Shown here: positions 61,986-64,000 of the stretch, piece after piece
Numbering within the stretch: the stretch's first letter is position 1
Layout: each line of letters starts with the position of its first letter
Assembly: GCF_003945595.2 (NCBI RefSeq)
Contig: NW_024104096.1
Location: 1,049,501 to 1,113,500 of the forward strand
Source of the DNA: Pipra filicauda
Lineage: Eukaryota; Chordata; Aves; Passeriformes; Pipridae
Reading direction: 5' to 3'
DNA: 64,000 nucleotides
Translations under genes and position numbers: made by a program
The notes under the pieces: model-generated
What the model was told of the DNA's origin: nothing
What the model saw: the letters and a program-made list of their open reading frames with translations, nothing else
Databases searched by the model: none

Positions 61986-64000
61986 ATGTAACTTTGAAAG
62001 ATGCTCTGTACCCTCACACCACATTGCCTCCTGAACAGAACTGAGGTGTTGGAACTCAAAGAGTTCTTCTTAGTCAGAGTAAACTCTGAAAACAGACTGA
62101 GGTCTCTAAAAAAATTAAGATACATTGTTTTGCATGCAAGATGAGTCTAGTGTGATTATACGGCTGCTAGGTCAGCGTGCACACAGACAGTAGATAATAG
62201 ATAACATGTGAAATGCTTTCAGGCTTCTGAAATAAGATTTCCAAATCCCTGATCACCATTTAATACTGGTTTTTTCTATTCCTACCATATACATAATTAA
62301 TTTTTTGGACCAATGGACTCATAAATGTCCAGAGGATCCCAAATAATGCATCACCAGTACCTTTTATAATGGCATTCAAGTTACTGTTGGGTACAATGTT
62401 AGTGTCACATTTGCTTCCCTCTGTATTATACTGCTGATTTGCATTTGTCCTGAGATAAAGTAATACACTCATCCCAGTTTCTATTTCTTGTTTATATATA
62501 ACTTCTCAACTTCTAGTAGAAATTCTTTCACTATCAGTATCTTAGTGCATAATTCTGCACTTAGTGTTGTTGGATATCATATAATTACTATTAAGTCATT
62601 CCACAGACTAAAAATCATCCATTTCATTGTGTAGGATACATCAGTCCCCTGAATAACCAGTAATACCTAAATCTGTGTAATCGAAAAACTGTATTAGCAT
62701 TTTTCTGCCATGCTCATAATGAAAATTCAAGTGAAGATTATTATCAAGCTGCAATATTACTATTTTTTTACACTTTTCCCATTTTATTTTAACCATATTT
62801 TTCCCTTTGCTCCTCCAATTTTGTTGCAAAACTGTATTCAAATACCTGCCTATGAGTTGAACAGATTTCGTGCTTTTCTTTTGCCTAGGTTAGCAGATAA
62901 TGGCTTGGATTAGTATGCTAACTTCACTATATCCAAGCCAGATTTTACTTTTAAGTATCTGATCTTTAACTGTAAAACTGATATCTAACCAATGGGCTTT
63001 TAGTTGTGAAAATCAAAATATATTTAGTATACGATATGTAACTGAACCAATGTTGTGGCACAAAAAGGTTTTTCCGATGTATAGAAGTCTCCTCGCCTTA
63101 ATCAAAGATTCTTTGCTTATTCTATTCCAAACCACTTTTGAGTTAAAGGCAAACTATTTCCATATCATGTCACTGTTTTACAGAGTCACTGTTTCTTTTG
63201 GCAACTACCTCCTCTTTAGTCTTGATGTGACCTGACAGAGCCCACAACAACACTTGTTTGGAAGAAAGCATTCTAAAAAGAATCCATTGAAGAGTTTCTT
63301 TTAGGCTAACTCTGTCCTGGTTTGGACAATTTCTAATTCCTTAATTCCTAGGATAGAAAAATCATTATCAACTGTACTTAGAGAATTGCTCTGTCCTCAC
63401 TGGAAAATAAGCATTTATTGTTTATGTGCATACAGATTAATAGCACAAATGCTTTTTTTAAGTGTTGTCAGGAGAAGCTGCCAAAGACTGATTTCACTGA
63501 TGGTTTCAAGATATTTCAACTGTGTCTAGATGAGAAAACTTGTTAAATGGTCTGTACTTTTTTTAAGTTTGGAACTCCTCCTGAACTCACACTGGTTGCT
63601 GTATGCAGTAACCATTTTACCCACATGAGGGAGGTTTGTTTATGCACTATTCTATAAGGGGCATGAGAATTGATTCTCTAAGGACTTAACTGATCGGACT
63701 TTATTTTTCCCAGTTTGTACACATTTTTCATACCCCTTTCTGCCCTCTTCTCTTACCAACTCAAAAAGTCATCTACAAATCAAGGCTCAGTGATGTTCCT
63801 TTAACTCATATTCATTCCACACTCATCAGATGGGAAACATTATAAAAATCTAAACAAGTTCCAAAAGTAACACCTGTTTAAAATGTATTCTATGTCAAGG
63901 ATAAAATTAAAGACAAAGAGGTCTTTATGTTGCATACAGTATTTCAGGGAAAAAAAGGTCAATTAAGGCAATCTTTACTGAATTCCAGTTATTTCAGTGT
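61986..64000. other. Intronic DNA, nothing recognised
   Basis: AT-rich sequence to the end of the window; no repeat family or exon was identified. Confidence 0.5.

Larger units (their letters stand above)
45294..64000 (-). other. ADGRV1: Presumed ADGRV1 upstream intron (partial)
   Basis: By position this is the intron 5' of the TM7 exon and it continues beyond the window. I searched the minus strand for adhesion-GPCR features: a TM6/TM3-type hydrophobic exon, a GPS motif, and an exon ending in phase 0 before the TM7 exon. I found none that convinced me. The contents are two CR1 fragments, one RTE tail, simple repeats and short chance ORFs. Two weak exon-like stretches are discussed in the findings. 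Confidence 0.6.

Noticed and set aside
1..64000. CRISPR arrays, operons, tRNA or rRNA genes
   Set aside because: No regularly spaced repeats, no cloverleaf or rRNA sequence recognised; the DNA is eukaryotic.

Overview
The window is vertebrate nuclear DNA, almost certainly from a bird. Evidence for this is at least ten truncated CR1 LINE copies with the avian 3' end (tandem 8-mers of the type ATTCTATG), two ERV-type LTRs, short introns and intergenic DNA without mammalian Alu, L1 or MIR repeats, and one recognisable gene, ADGRV1. ADGRV1 (GPR98/VLGR1) is on the Z chromosome in chicken, so a Z-linked origin is expected by synteny; that is background knowledge, not something read from the sequence.

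The only protein-coding gene I can support is the 3' end of ADGRV1 on the minus strand. Three exons are visible, in transcript order 45293-45102 (end of TM7 and start of the cytoplasmic tail), 43575-43398 (tail) and 35119-35001 (end of the tail with the PDZ ligand DTHL and the stop). All have canonical splice sites and compatible phases, and together they encode the last 162 residues. Two close AATAAA signals at 34688-34674 end a short 3' UTR. The region from 45294 to the window end is read as a large upstream intron; no TM1-TM6 exon could be identified in it.

The region from 1 to about 34640 lies downstream of ADGRV1 and looks like a gene desert. It holds CR1 fragments in both orientations, an older CR1-like stretch (7.6-8.2 kb), a GC-rich ERV LTR (27.5-28.0 kb), simple repeats and AT-rich DNA. 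A solo LTR with a perfect 6-bp target duplication (33810-34304, minus) sits about 350 bp past the ADGRV1 poly(A) site.

The most unusual repeat signal is a set of three scattered copies of one 3' terminus (18778, 38947 and 61901). The motif is GAGCCCTTCCCAAATCTT, then AAGCCTAGCCATGATGATG. The middle copy is preceded by a remnant encoding a C2H2-like motif. This is the layout of an RTE-clade non-LTR retrotransposon, possibly the horizontally transferred AviRTE. No operon-like, CRISPR or defence system is present, and I found no convincing undescribed system. Weaker leads (possible extra exons, an 85-nt poly-T, a 71-nt pyrimidine tract) are listed as findings.
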